From the NCBI RefSeq assembly GCF_900167975.1, contig NZ_FUZU01000003.1:868001-932000 (forward strand): 64,000 nucleotides of DNA, read 5' to 3'. The position numbers and the translations under genes were made by a program. Shown piece by piece: positions 26,620 through 36,073 of the stretch; within the stretch, counting starts at the first letter, position 1, and each line of letters starts with the position of its first letter. The notes beneath the pieces are model-generated. The model was not told the DNA's origin, made no database searches, and saw nothing but the letters and a program-made list of their open reading frames with translations. Origin of the DNA: Ohtaekwangia koreensis. Lineage in GTDB: Bacteria > Bacteroidota > Bacteroidia > Cytophagales > Cyclobacteriaceae.

Positions 26620-29600
26620 TTATAATTTAAGCGTGATGTTCATGCCGTACGTTCTGGGTGTAGGCATCTGTCCTATTTCAACACCGGGTAAAATGGTAGA
26701 ACCATTTAATGCCGCAGTTTCAGGATCGAACATCGGGAAGTCTGTGATCATCGCCAGGTCGCGACCATAGAGTGCTATACTCGCTTTATTAATTGGTGTT
26801 CTGCTCAGCAACTTCGCAGGAAGATTATACTCGAGCCTCACTTCGCGAAGCTTTACATAAGAAGCATCAAATGAATTTGACTCCACATTCGCTCTTCTAT
26901 AGTAATCGGCATAAAAGTCAGGAAGTGTTACCTGCTTTGTATTTGGGGAATACGTACCATCACCATTATCTACTACACCTTCGCCAATGATAAACCCGTC
27001 TTCACGTCCGCGTAGTGTATGTTCAAGCTTACCCTGCTCTGACATCTTGTGATGCGTCTGCGAATATACTATACCGCCATATTGGCCATCGATCAGGAAG
27101 CTGAATCTGAAATTCTTATAGCTGAACTCATTTAATAAACCACCCTTCCAGTCAGCATACGCGTTGCCTATATATTGAATAGCGTCTGGTCTTGCAGGAA
27201 GCCCATCCTTGGTATAGATGATCTGTCCGTCTGGGGCACGCTTGAATCCAAATCCATATATATCTCCGGTAGTACCACCTACGGTTGCTGCGATGGTAGC
27301 ATTACCGCCATAGCCTATATCCATTCTGCCGCCAAGTTCTTCCGGCAGTGATATAACTTTGTTATAGTTCTTCGCCCACGTAAGCGTAGTATTCCATTTA
27401 AATGCAGTGGTGCTGATCGGGCTTCCATTCAGTACAAGTTCAACACCCTGGTTCCTTACCTTTCCTGCATTTAACACTGCGCTACTATAGCCGGTGGTAG
27501 GATCAACGGGTACATCTACAATGTGGTTGGTAGTGAGGTTCCGGTATAGGGTTATGTTCATGCCGACTCTGCGGTTAAAGAGTATATATTCAAGACCTGC
27601 CTCGTAGTTGGTATTGAGCTCCGGTTTAAAATCAGCATTGAACAACGTAGTGGATACACTACCGGAGCCCGGGAACTCGCTGGTTCCATAGTACTTCTTT
27701 GTTTTATAGGGATCGGTATCTCCACCCACGGCAGCAGCCGCAAGCCTGATCTTGGCAAAAGATATAGCCGTGGGCAAATTGAATACTTCGCTTAGTATAA
27801 CGCTTGAACTTACTGATGGATAAAAATAAGAATTGTTCTTGGATGGCAACGTGCTGGCCCAATCGTTACGCGCAGTTACATCCAAAAATATTTTGTCATC
27901 GTAGGATAGCGAAGCCAATGCATACAGACTGTTGATCTTCTTGTCTTCATCATTGATCGATGTCATGGGACTACTTACACCGTTCGATAATTTATATACT
28001 CCGGGAATGACAAGTCCATCCACATATGAATTCGTCTGGTCGAGATTCCGCTCCATTCTGTTTCCACCTGCAGAAACACGAACATCGAAGCGTTCAGAGA
28101 TCTTGTCTTTATAGGTAATTAAGAAATCTGTATTGATTTCGGAGTATCCTATATTTTGCAATTTGAAATATCCTTTCTGAAAATTAGCCGTGCTGAACGG
28201 TCTGCGTTGTTCACGCTCTTCCTGATTCAACGTAATTCCAGAACGAACCATCACTTCAAATTTCTTCGAGAGTTCATAGGTAGCGGAAAGATTTCCAACG
28301 AGAGAATTACTCTTCACCGAGTTCGTCATCTCATACGCAATCAGGTAAGGATTATCAATGAACGAACTAAACGGATGAATCTGATCAATTTGATCTTTAC
28401 CATTTTTCCAACGCGGCTCATACCATTTCAAATCAACGTTTGGATTCTGGAAGATCATAAAATATGAAATCGACTGATTGTTATATCCAGTGGCTGGAAG
28501 GTTATCGCTTTGCTTGTTGGTATAATTTACTTTGCTGGCGATCTTGATCTTATCCGAAACTTTATGATTTACACTGAAGGCAGCAGTGAGTCTTTCATAC
28601 CCGGTATTCGGCATGATCCATTCATTCTTGGTATGCGTGATGGATGCACGTGCTGAACTTTTATCGTTACCACCTTCTATAGATATATTGTTTGTGAAGG
28701 TTGAACCCGTGCGCCAGAATCCTTTGATATTATCTTTATACGGTTGCCACAACACACGCTCGGGTGAAGTTCCTTGTACGGTTGGATCGTATTGATAGTA
28801 TAGTTGTCCATTGAACTTCGGACCGAATGCACTGCTGGTTCCACCTGTGCTTGCACCATCGGCCGTTGCTCCATACGAATAATATAGCTGTCCATCTGCA
28901 TTGAAGGCCTTGCCTGTTCCCTGACCATATTCATATTGATAATCAGGCCACTTCAATACATCGTTAAAACTTAAATTTGAATTTATAGTTACACCCAACC
29001 CTTTGCCTGCACGCGAACCTGACTTGGTGGTAATGATGATCGCACCATTACCTCCGCGACTTCCATATAGGGCTGCTGCGCTCGCACCTTTCAACACGGT
29101 TATACTTTCAATGTCATCGGGGTTGATGTCTGCTATACCATTACCAAAATCGATTGGCACATCATTTCCTGAACCAGCACCGTATGCGTTGCTCACACCG
29201 GAACTTGCCATGCCTGTATTCATAGGCACTCCATCCAATACGATGAGCGCTGTATTTTTATTTGTCAGAAATGAATTATCGCCTCTGAGTTTTATGCGCG
29301 TTGAATTAAGCGGACCGGAACCTGACGAGAGAAGGCTTAGTCCTGCTACTTTACCGGAAAGTGCAGCAGACCAGTTATTGGAACGTGCATCATTTACAGC
29401 ACTTTCATTTAACACTTGCGTGGAATACCCAAGTGCTTTTTCCTCACGCTTTATACCAAGGGCAGTAACAATTACCTCATTGAGCAACGCTTTATCTTCC
29501 CGAAGCTGAACGTCAATTTTTGTATTGTCGTTGAGTGCTACCTCTTGTGTTTTGAATCCTATAAAACTAAACACCAGCACACTGTTGTTGTCCAGTACCT

Positions 29601-29808
29601 GGTCCGTTGTAAGTATATACGTACCATTCGCGTTGGTTACTGTACCTATATTCGTTCCTTTTACTAGAACGTTTACACCGGGTAGCGGAGCGTTCGTACT
29701 GTCTGATACAATACCTGAAATTGTTTGTGCGCTGATGAAACTGCAACACATTAACAAGATCAACACGCTTAAAACTATTGATTTTTTGCGGGTAGAATTT
29801 TCTCTCAT
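26620..29808 (-). CDS. SusC/RagA-family TonB-dependent transporter
   Basis: Outer-membrane importer of 1062 aa and first gene of the susC-susD-phosphoesterase operon. The signal peptide (KKSIVLSVLILLMCCSFISA) is followed by a carboxypeptidase-regulatory-like domain (ISGIVSDSTNAPLPGVNVLV), a TonB box (LLNEVIVTALGIKREEKALG), a plug (VLKGASAAALYGSRGGNGAI) and a full barrel ending in YGMNITLKL. All modules are intact. No anti-sigma factor, ECF sigma factor or hybrid regulator is adjacent, so control is not evident; a good -7 box lies 29 bp upstream of the start. Confidence 0.93.
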   Translation of the reverse strand: MRENSTRKKSIVLSVLILLMCCSFISAQTISGIVSDSTNAPLPGVNVLVKGTNIGTVTNANGTYILTTDQVLDNNSVLVFSFIGFKTQEVALNDNTKIDVQLREDKALLNEVIVTALGIKREEKALGYSTQVLNESAVNDARSNNWSAALSGKVAGLSLLSSGSGPLNSTRIKLRGDNSFLTNKNTALIVLDGVPMNTGMASSGVSNAYGAGSGNDVPIDFGNGIADINPDDIESITVLKGASAAALYGSRGGNGAIIITTKSGSRAGKGLGVTINSNLSFNDVLKWPDYQYEYGQGTGKAFNADGQLYYSYGATADGASTGGTSSAFGPKFNGQLYYQYDPTVQGTSPERVLWQPYKDNIKGFWRTGSTFTNNISIEGGNDKSSARASITHTKNEWIMPNTGYERLTAAFSVNHKVSDKIKIASKVNYTNKQSDNLPATGYNNQSISYFMIFQNPNVDLKWYEPRWKNGKDQIDQIHPFSSFIDNPYLIAYEMTNSVKSNSLVGNLSATYELSKKFEVMVRSGITLNQEEREQRRPFSTANFQKGYFKLQNIGYSEINTDFLITYKDKISERFDVRVSAGGNRMERNLDQTNSYVDGLVIPGVYKLSNGVSSPMTSINDEDKKINSLYALASLSYDDKIFLDVTARNDWASTLPSKNNSYFYPSVSSSVILSEVFNLPTAISFAKIRLAAAAVGGDTDPYKTKKYYGTSEFPGSGSVSTTLFNADFKPELNTNYEAGLEYILFNRRVGMNITLYRNLTTNHIVDVPVDPTTGYSSAVLNAGKVRNQGVELVLNGSPISTTAFKWNTTLTWAKNYNKVISLPEELGGRMDIGYGGNATIAATVGGTTGDIYGFGFKRAPDGQIIYTKDGLPARPDAIQYIGNAYADWKGGLLNEFSYKNFRFSFLIDGQYGGIVYSQTHHKMSEQGKLEHTLRGREDGFIIGEGVVDNGDGTYSPNTKQVTLPDFYADYYRRANVESNSFDASYVKLREVRLEYNLPAKLLSRTPINKASIALYGRDLAMITDFPMFDPETAALNGSTILPGVEIGQMPTPRTYGMNITLKL

Positions 29809-29836
29809 CGTTTGGTTTCGTTTTTTTTTGAAAACA

Positions 29837-29844
29837 CAAACGTA
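29837..29844 (-). promoter_or_regulatory. Candidate -7 promoter element of the second susC
   Basis: Read on the minus strand the bases are TACGTTTG, a full match to the Bacteroidota -7 consensus TAnnTTTG, 28 bp upstream of the ATG at 29808. No clear TTG is found 19-21 bp further upstream, so only the -7 part is supported. Confidence 0.4.
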
Positions 29845-30045
29845 AAAGCAGAGACATACTTTTAGTGTCGCGAGTCTATTATCAAATAATTAACTTATTA
29901 TTAATTAGACTACAATAGCTTATAATAACCCAAAATAAGGTATTTGCAACATTTTACAAGTAGAGGCAGGGCAGATTGATGACGCGTATCGGGGCGGGTA
30001 CCCCTGGCGTTGTGAATCAAAAACGAGTTCGTAAGAATGCTATAC

Positions 30046-30081
30046 TTCTGTATGCGGATCACGAACGATCCGCATACAGAA
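30046..30081 (-). terminator. Terminator of the CheY-like gene
   Basis: Perfect 15-bp stem: TTCTGTATGCGGATC (30046-30060), an ACGAAC loop, and GATCCGCATACAGAA (30067-30081). ATGCT/AGCAT pairing extends it after a bulge. It lies directly downstream of the minus-strand gene ending at 30089. The following T-tract is modest. The remaining 29845-30045 bases hold no gene. Confidence 0.7.
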
Positions 30082-30088
30082 AGCATAG

Positions 30089-30481
30089 TTACTGTAGAAT
30101 TTCCTTCAACGTATCGGGAGATAGCGGCTTGCTGATATAGTCTTCAACTCCATAGGATTTAACTTTCGCTATATCCGATGGATTCTCTGAAGAGGATACA
30201 ACAATAATTTTGATATCCTCCTTCTGGTCTCTTGGAAGTTTACTGAACTCTTCGAGAAATGAAAAGCCATTCATGATCGGCATGTTCAGATCTAGAAAAA
30301 TATGTGAAGGTATATTATGCAATCCCTGAAATGATTCTTGCAAAAGTTTCATCGCCTCTCGCCCATTGAATACACTATATACCTCCTTCACCAGGTTTAC
30401 TCTTTTCAATAGGCTCTCCGTTATAAAATTGAAAACGGGCTCATCATCGACTAACAATACTGTATGTGAATGTGCTACCAT
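30089..30481 (-). CDS. Single-domain response regulator (CheY-like receiver)
   Basis: Stand-alone receiver domain of 130 aa with all phosphorylation residues: acidic pocket in LLVDDEP, acceptor Asp in IFLDLNMPIMNG, the switch Ser in VVSSSEN and the Lys in ISKPLSP. There is no output domain, so it must act by protein contact. In Bacteroidota such small receivers often serve multi-step phosphorelays or follow a hybrid or PAS-containing kinase. No kinase gene is adjacent; both flanking intergenic regions suggest that it is transcribed alone. Confidence 0.92.
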   Translation of the reverse strand: MVAHSHTVLLVDDEPVFNFITESLLKRVNLVKEVYSVFNGREAMKLLQESFQGLHNIPSHIFLDLNMPIMNGFSFLEEFSKLPRDQKEDIKIIVVSSSENPSDIAKVKSYGVEDYISKPLSPDTLKEILQ

Positions 30482-30902
30482 GTGTTTATATATTTAATTA
30501 GGACAATGTGTGCAAAGGATAATATTATCAAACAACCTACTACATACCAAGCGCTTATCGATATTTTATCATGGCATGAATTTTTACCACGGTAAAAAAA
30601 ATGCTAACTGTAGAATAAATCTTCAGGACAACGACCATTTCTGCTGTCCAATTACAAAACACAGGTTGATTGAAAATGTTTTCAGCATTCCAAAGAAGAG
30701 AACATCTTTGCTGTCCTAAAGGCGTTATTGGACATCTTTTTTTAAAGAAAAAATTCAAATCAAGGAAACCCACGCTGCTGTGTATCGTTCAAATTCTTCG
30801 GATACCTCTTAAGATCATATTAAAATGTTTTAAATTTTCCAAGCGGTAAAATCGTATTGTCTTAATTTTTTTCAGCGTATAATTGAGAGAGTTCTATTGT
30901 CT
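30482..30902. promoter_or_regulatory. Divergent intergenic region
   Basis: About 420 bp between the minus-strand receiver gene and the plus-strand gene at 30903. It should carry both promoters. It is AT-rich, with several A/T runs (for example near 30735), and the frames in it are not convincing. No hairpin or operator stands out. Confidence 0.4.
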
Positions 30903-31244
30903 ATGCAAAACACCGATGCGGAGTTGTTATTGGCCAAATTATCTACTGAAAAGATAATTGAATTGGTGCGAGTTACGCGTAATAATTACATATTAGAATT
31001 CCTGGAAGGCGATGCGATACAGCAGTTTTTCACTGAGCACTATCACATGCCACAGCTCAGCACTATTAAAATCGAATTCCTGAAACGCGATCTTAAAATG
31101 TTACTGGGATCTTCCGTTGATCTCGTTCATTATGCGTCCGTTATCAAAGAAATTAAAGACTCCAATGTTCTGGAGGTAGCTCAACATCATCAGTTATTCT
31201 TCAATCGTGAATTTGAAGGGATCTTTAAAAAGTATATCTTCTAA
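30903..31244 (+). CDS. Small protein of unknown function (113 aa)
   Basis: Not recognised. I use the ATG at 30903; an in-frame TTG at 30897 is less likely. The protein is soluble, mainly helical, and rich in Leu, Glu, Lys and His (AELLLAKLSTEKIIELVRVT, ILEFLEGDAIQQFFTEHYHM), with no signal peptide or membrane segment. It ends in LFFNREFEGIFKKYIF. Codon use and TATA content resemble neighbours, so it is probably genuine. The thioredoxin gene follows after 90 bp on the same strand, and the two could be cotranscribed. Confidence 0.65.
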   Translation: MQNTDAELLLAKLSTEKIIELVRVTRNNYILEFLEGDAIQQFFTEHYHMPQLSTIKIEFLKRDLKMLLGSSVDLVHYASVIKEIKDSNVLEVAQHHQLFFNREFEGIFKKYIF

Positions 31245-31334
31245 TACTGTCCAATCTCTAGTTTCTACAGAACTCTCTGCCAATTCTATTTGTTTTGGAA
31301 TGCGTAGTGATGTCTCACATTATCAATATGCAGT

Positions 31335-31637
31335 ATGGCAAAAGCAACATTTTCAGATTTAATCAGCAGTGATAAGCCCACTTTCGTGGATTTCTCAGCA
31401 GAATGGTGTGGACCGTGTAAAATGATGGCACCTATCCTCGAAGATTTAAAATCGCAGATAGGCGATAAAGCCAAGATCATTAAAATTGATATCGATCGCA
31501 ACCCACAAGCAGCCGCTGCTTACCAGGTGCAAAGTGTTCCTACGCTTGTACTCTTTAAAAAAGGAAATATAGTTTGGCGTCAGTCAGGCGTGGTTCCAAC
31601 AGAATACCTGAAGCGTGTGATCGATCAACACGCATAA
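31335..31637 (+). CDS. trxA: Thioredoxin
   Basis: Cytoplasmic disulfide reductant of 100 aa, the family norm. The active site is [16 protein letters not shown] with the classical CGPC, the buried Asp-Lys region is conserved ([17 protein letters not shown]), and the cis-proline loop is SVPTLVLF. No signal peptide is present. It ends 8 bp from the convergent phosphatase gene. Several genomes carry more than one thioredoxin, so the symbol denotes type rather than proven orthology. Confidence 0.93.
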   Translation: MAKATFSDLISSDKPTFVDFSAEWCGPCKMMAPILEDLKSQIGDKAKIIKIDIDRNPQAAAAYQVQSVPTLVLFKKGNIVWRQSGVVPTEYLKRVIDQHA

Positions 31638-31644
31638 TATATTG

Positions 31645-32880
31645 CTACTCTTTTGTGATTCTGAAAAAATCAAACACGGAACCATCTTTCGTGTCTATAG
31701 CCTCAGCCCAAAGTTGTTTTCCTGACACATGAATTTGCATGAATGCCCACAAGTGTTTTGTAAATGCCACCAGGTTAGGATGCACACATTGAGAGGGGTT
31801 CGGTGTATAGGCAGTGGGATCTGATCCAAAGCCACGCAACTTTCCTCCGCTTCCTGCTGTGATGCTGATAAACCCTTCAGGGTTCCGGTATATATTACCT
31901 GCCCCTATATATTTTTTAATGGGCAGGCCTTTATCATTCATTGGGTTCAATCGCTCATAAGTATGTGCGTGACCGTTTAAAACAACATCAACTTTATATT
32001 TTGTAAACAGCGGATATAGTTCGACTACCTTTTTATTGTCGTCCTTATAGGTACAGGTTTTACCGTTGTGATGCAGAAAGACTATCAACCAATCATATTT
32101 ACCTTGCGCTTTTTCCAGGTCTTCTATTAACCAGGCCCGTTGTTTCTCAAATTCATGGAAGTCACCGTTCTTCGAATCAAGTCCTACAAAATGAGTATTC
32201 CCGTAATCAAAGCTATAGTAATGCCCGTTGTTTGGTAGCTTCCATTCTTTCAAAAAGTTTTCTTCCGGATCTACAACCCAATCATGATTACCCAGCACAG
32301 CAAAGGTTGGTATGTTCGAAAAGACATCCTTAAAATACGGAAACAAATGTTTATCATATCCTTCACTCTCTCCATTGGGATATACTATATCTCCCAGCAA
32401 CAAACCAAAATGAGGTTGCTGTTTTAGTTCCATAATTCCTACCGCCATTTTATCTGGCTTCCCTCCTTCACCAATGGGTTCTCCTATATCTCCAGCTGTA
32501 AAAAAAGTAAATGCTTCTGTGGCATCAACGGGAGCTCTGAAAAAAAGTGAATCCGATTTCAACAACTCTATATCATTTGTAAAAATCTTATACTGATAGC
32601 GCATTCCCTTTCTCAAACCATGAACGGTTACTGTGCTGCCATACCCGGCTCTTGCCTTTGTCACTCTACCTGAGATCGTTTGCCATACAGTATCATTCAG
32701 TACACGCACCATTGCTTTACAGGTTGTGGCTACATCCGTTTTCCAAAGAATACTGATGCTGTCGGCTATAGCAGTCTGCAGATAGGGCGCGCGAATAAGC
32801 TGAGGTATACCTTCCTGCTGACCTCTTGATGTATAAGCGCTTAATACCAGGATCGTTATGAAAAGAATTCTAGAATGCAT
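31645..32880 (-). CDS. Secreted purple-acid-phosphatase-like metallophosphoesterase
   Basis: Secreted two-metal phosphatase of 411 aa. The signal peptide (MHSRILFITILVLSAYTSRG) is followed by an N-terminal fibronectin-like domain typical of purple acid phosphatases (about 25-120: LIRAPYLQTAIADSISILWK). The catalytic core holds AGDIGEP, LLGDIVYPNG, LGNHDWV, LHHNGKT and LNGHAHTYER, which together supply the metal and phosphate ligands. The gene is 28 bp downstream of polyphosphate kinase on the same strand, probably one transcript, linking phosphate release outside the cytoplasm to intracellular polyphosphate storage. The exact substrate is unknown. Confidence 0.9.
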   Translation of the reverse strand: MHSRILFITILVLSAYTSRGQQEGIPQLIRAPYLQTAIADSISILWKTDVATTCKAMVRVLNDTVWQTISGRVTKARAGYGSTVTVHGLRKGMRYQYKIFTNDIELLKSDSLFFRAPVDATEAFTFFTAGDIGEPIGEGGKPDKMAVGIMELKQQPHFGLLLGDIVYPNGESEGYDKHLFPYFKDVFSNIPTFAVLGNHDWVVDPEENFLKEWKLPNNGHYYSFDYGNTHFVGLDSKNGDFHEFEKQRAWLIEDLEKAQGKYDWLIVFLHHNGKTCTYKDDNKKVVELYPLFTKYKVDVVLNGHAHTYERLNPMNDKGLPIKKYIGAGNIYRNPEGFISITAGSGGKLRGFGSDPTAYTPNPSQCVHPNLVAFTKHLWAFMQIHVSGKQLWAEAIDTKDGSVFDFFRITKE

Positions 32881-32908
32881 GCTTGATTTCCGTTAGGGCA
32901 AATATATT

Positions 32909-34984
32909 TTAATAAATGTCATTCTGATTCTGTGCTATCAAACTACAAATCGCTTCCTGCGAACGAAGTGGTTTATCGCTCGTTACCGGTATATTATTCA
33001 AGTCGCTGTCGATGCGCACAGCCTGCAAAGTATCGGCTACCTGCAACGATAATATCTCAATCAATTCAGATTTTAATTGTGGATCATATACCGGGAAACA
33101 CACTTCAATACGCCTGTATATATTGCGGTTCATCCAGTCGGCCGAGCCAAGGTATACTTCAGGGTTTCCATTATTCCCAAACAAAAATATTCTGCCATGC
33201 TCCAGGTAGCGATCAACAATACGGGTTACGTGAATGTTCTCACTCATGCCTGCGACACCCGGTACAAGACAACATATACTTCTTACGATAAGATTAATCT
33301 TTACACCAGCCTGCGATGCCTCATATAGTTTTGAAATCAATACCTGGTCTTCCAGATTATTGAGTTTGATCATTAGCGATGCCTGTACATTATTTTTAGC
33401 ATATTGAATCTCACGCTCAATCAATCCGATGAATCGTTGCTGTAGATTGAACTGACCTACCAGCAGGTGCTCGAATTTCATTTCGTCTGAAGCCTTCGGT
33501 CTTCGTCTTTTCTTAAGGAATAAAAAAAGATCTTCAGCCTCTCTCAACATGGGTTGATGCGCGGTGAATAAAACATGATCGGTATAAAATCGCGCTGTGC
33601 TTTCATTGAAATTTCCCGTTGCCAACAGGCCGTTGTATTCATACCCTTTCGCACATTTCTTTTTAATCACCGCCAGCTTGGCGTGGACTTTCAGCGCAGG
33701 TATACTATCGATGATGGTGACCCCCGAACTCTTCATTCTTTTTGCCCACTTGATGTTGTTCGCTTCATCGAACCTCGCTTTAAGTTCTACAAATACCATC
33801 ACCTTCTTTCCGTTGCGGGCCGCATTGATGAGTGCGTTGACGATGCGTGAATCGCTGGCTACACGATATAGCGTAACGTAGATCCGGGTAACATGAACAT
33901 CAATAGCGGCTTCATTGAAAAAACGAAGAACCGTCTCATAGGAATGATACGGGGCGTGAAGAATGATATCTCTTTTTGTTATATCATCAAGCAGGCAATC
34001 CTTGTCGCTTGTTATAGTATATTTCTTTAGCGGATAGGGATTATATAGCAGCTGTGGATTGTGAATCTGTATCGATGACAGGTCTTTTAAATTATGATAT
34101 ACTCCACCCTTTATAAAATCAGCGCCTTTCAGACCAAACCGATTGCGGAGTAAATCTATAGTTTGTTGCTTCATCGCTGGCTCGTAAAGGAAACGCGTTG
34201 CCAGGCCGGAGTCTCGCTGTGCTATTTTCTTTTCGATCTTCTTGGCAATGTTTCCCTCAAATTCATCTTCAAGGTCAAGCTCGGCATCGCGGGTGATCTT
34301 AAAACTCTTGCATGACAATACCGGTTGATTATAAAACAATTTCCCAATGAACATCTTCATGATGTCATCGAGGAATACAATATAATGCGTGCCGTCATGC
34401 TGAACATTATAGAACCGTGGCAGGCTTTCTGATGGAACGTTGATCACAAAACTCGTCTCCTCTCCTTTTGTCGTGGCAACCGTGGCAGCCAGGTATATCC
34501 TGTTGTTCTCCGGAAAGAAATCTGTTGGTGACGAAATGTTTACAATGTGGATATAGGCGGCCACTACATTCATAAAGTAATCTTGCAGAAAACGTTCGAT
34601 CGTTTCTGGTACAGGTTCGTTATATACCAGGTGAATGTTATGTTGCCGGAGTGCGGGAAGAATTTGCTCGCGGATGATCGAACCAAAAAATGTCTGTTGC
34701 TTCATCACAACACGATTGATCGTATCTACCTGTGAATCGTTTTCAGTATTTTTTTTATCGCGCGTTAACTTATGCAATGCCTTGAGAGCAGGAATGCGTA
34801 CGCGGTAGAACTCGTCCAGGTTGGATGAATAAATTGCAAGGAACTTGATTCGTTCCATAAGAGGAACGGTATCGCGCGAAGCCTCTGTCAGCACCCGTTC
34901 ATTGAAGGATAGCCAACTAAGATCACGATCAAAGAATGTATACTTAACTGCCTTGCCTTTTTTCTTCGCCTCTTGCATGTTCAT
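32909..34984 (-). CDS. ppk1: Polyphosphate kinase 1
   Basis: Reversibly transfers the gamma-phosphate of ATP to polyphosphate. The 691-aa protein has the full PPK1 set: N-terminal helical domain (RDLSWLSFNERVLTEA and FLAIYSSNLDEFYRVR), head domain, and two phospholipase-D-like C-terminal domains. The conserved VHAKLAVI carries the probable phospho-histidine, and TGNFNESTARFYTDH and GSADWMNRNIYRRIE are intact. Start could be Met1 or Met3; nothing downstream depends on it. It precedes the secreted acid phosphatase by 28 bp, a sensible pairing for phosphate acquisition and storage. Confidence 0.95.
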   Translation of the reverse strand: MNMQEAKKKGKAVKYTFFDRDLSWLSFNERVLTEASRDTVPLMERIKFLAIYSSNLDEFYRVRIPALKALHKLTRDKKNTENDSQVDTINRVVMKQQTFFGSIIREQILPALRQHNIHLVYNEPVPETIERFLQDYFMNVVAAYIHIVNISSPTDFFPENNRIYLAATVATTKGEETSFVINVPSESLPRFYNVQHDGTHYIVFLDDIMKMFIGKLFYNQPVLSCKSFKITRDAELDLEDEFEGNIAKKIEKKIAQRDSGLATRFLYEPAMKQQTIDLLRNRFGLKGADFIKGGVYHNLKDLSSIQIHNPQLLYNPYPLKKYTITSDKDCLLDDITKRDIILHAPYHSYETVLRFFNEAAIDVHVTRIYVTLYRVASDSRIVNALINAARNGKKVMVFVELKARFDEANNIKWAKRMKSSGVTIIDSIPALKVHAKLAVIKKKCAKGYEYNGLLATGNFNESTARFYTDHVLFTAHQPMLREAEDLFLFLKKRRRPKASDEMKFEHLLVGQFNLQQRFIGLIEREIQYAKNNVQASLMIKLNNLEDQVLISKLYEASQAGVKINLIVRSICCLVPGVAGMSENIHVTRIVDRYLEHGRIFLFGNNGNPEVYLGSADWMNRNIYRRIEVCFPVYDPQLKSELIEILSLQVADTLQAVRIDSDLNNIPVTSDKPLRSQEAICSLIAQNQNDIY

Positions 34985-35094
34985 AATATCTATCCTGAAT
35001 AGCCGGTAAGATATAGTTCAAAGGGCTGGGCAACAACAAGGAATCTAAAAAAATTAACGGATTATGTGAACATTAACATTGGAGTAATATAAGT

Positions 35095-35448
35095 TCAAGG
35101 CAACACAATAAAAATGGATTTGCGTTTTTCTGGCAGAAGATTCCTGGTTTTATGTCCTTTACCCAAAGTATCTTCCACTAGTAAAACGTGTCCTGCGCTG
35201 AATGTTCTTGTATCACCCAACGATGTTTGTATCTCGATCGATCCGTCCAGCAGAATGATATACTGTCGCTGTGGGGCCGTATGAAAATCCCAATCATAAG
35301 AAGGCTCGACTTCGCGGAAGATGATTCCTTTTGTTGCAATCATCTCTGACAAGCTACCCACCATACCCGACTCCGTCAAGGGAATGGCTATATCTTCGAA
35401 ATGGCTTTCGCCCGCTGCGTCACTATATATGCGTGTTACAGTAAACAT
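35095..35448 (-). CDS. Small cupin-domain protein
   Basis: Single-cupin protein of 117 aa. Strand-rich sequence includes the two cupin motifs in reduced form: YDWDFHTAPQRQYIILLDGS (one His) and SLGDTRTFSAGHVLLVEDT then GKGHKT. Fewer metal ligands than in classical cupins leave a metal-dependent oxygenase role uncertain. It is the last gene of a tight operon: the preceding carboxylesterase ends 2 bp away. Relatives are uncharacterised. The setting next to two ring-cleaving dioxygenases suggests aromatic or quinone metabolism. Confidence 0.75.
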   Translation of the reverse strand: MFTVTRIYSDAAGESHFEDIAIPLTESGMVGSLSEMIATKGIIFREVEPSYDWDFHTAPQRQYIILLDGSIEIQTSLGDTRTFSAGHVLLVEDTLGKGHKTRNLLPEKRKSIFIVLP

Positions 35449-35450
35449 GA

Positions 35451-36071
35451 TCAGTTTACAAATACAAGTTTGTTTGCCTGATCGATCTCATCCTGGCTCA
35501 CCGTATGTCCCATATTCTGATATACCTTTTCTGTTACAGCAGCATGCATGTTTTTCAGAACACCTGTTGTAGCCTGCACACGTTCTACCGGCACGTGCGG
35601 GTCCGGATTGCTAGTGCCTATAAATACAGGAGTGCCCGCAAAGTTCCCGGTATAGTTCTGGGTATATAGCTTATCGCCAATCAATCCTCCGGTAAACGCT
35701 ACAATGCCTCCCCACTTCTTTGCGTTACGGGCTGTAAACTCCAGGGTAAGGCACGCGCCTTGTGAGAAGCCCGCAAAGTATATATTCTCCGAGGTAATAC
35801 CAGCCGCATTCAAATCTTTAACGATATCACCCACCAACTGCAAGGCCGATGAAAGCCAGGGTTCATTGTGATCCGGATTCGCCATGAATGAATACGGATA
35901 CCAGGTATAGTTTGTCGCCTGCGGCGCTACAAGCGCATACTCCTTTACATTCAAATGTGTTGCAAGCGAAAGTATATCTGACGCCTCTGCACCGCGTCCG
36001 TGTAACATGATCAACGCCTTCTTCGCTTCTTTTATATTTTTTCCTGCGGTAACTATTTCTTTTTTATGCAT
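35451..36071 (-). CDS. Phospholipase/carboxylesterase-type alpha/beta hydrolase (MhqD-like)
   Basis: Serine hydrolase of 206 aa, the usual size for this family. The oxyanion strand ALIMLHGRGAEA, nucleophile elbow GFSQGACL (Ser), acidic residue near GTSNPDPHVP and terminal His in MGHTVS make a complete triad. No signal peptide. In Firmicutes the relative MhqD is induced with ring-cleaving dioxygenases by methylhydroquinone; here it sits directly between such dioxygenases and a cupin (2-bp gaps on both sides). Quinone or electrophile detoxification is therefore a good guess, but the substrate is not shown. Confidence 0.85.
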   Translation of the reverse strand: MHKKEIVTAGKNIKEAKKALIMLHGRGAEASDILSLATHLNVKEYALVAPQATNYTWYPYSFMANPDHNEPWLSSALQLVGDIVKDLNAAGITSENIYFAGFSQGACLTLEFTARNAKKWGGIVAFTGGLIGDKLYTQNYTGNFAGTPVFIGTSNPDPHVPVERVQATTGVLKNMHAAVTEKVYQNMGHTVSQDEIDQANKLVFVN

Positions 36072-36073
36072 GA

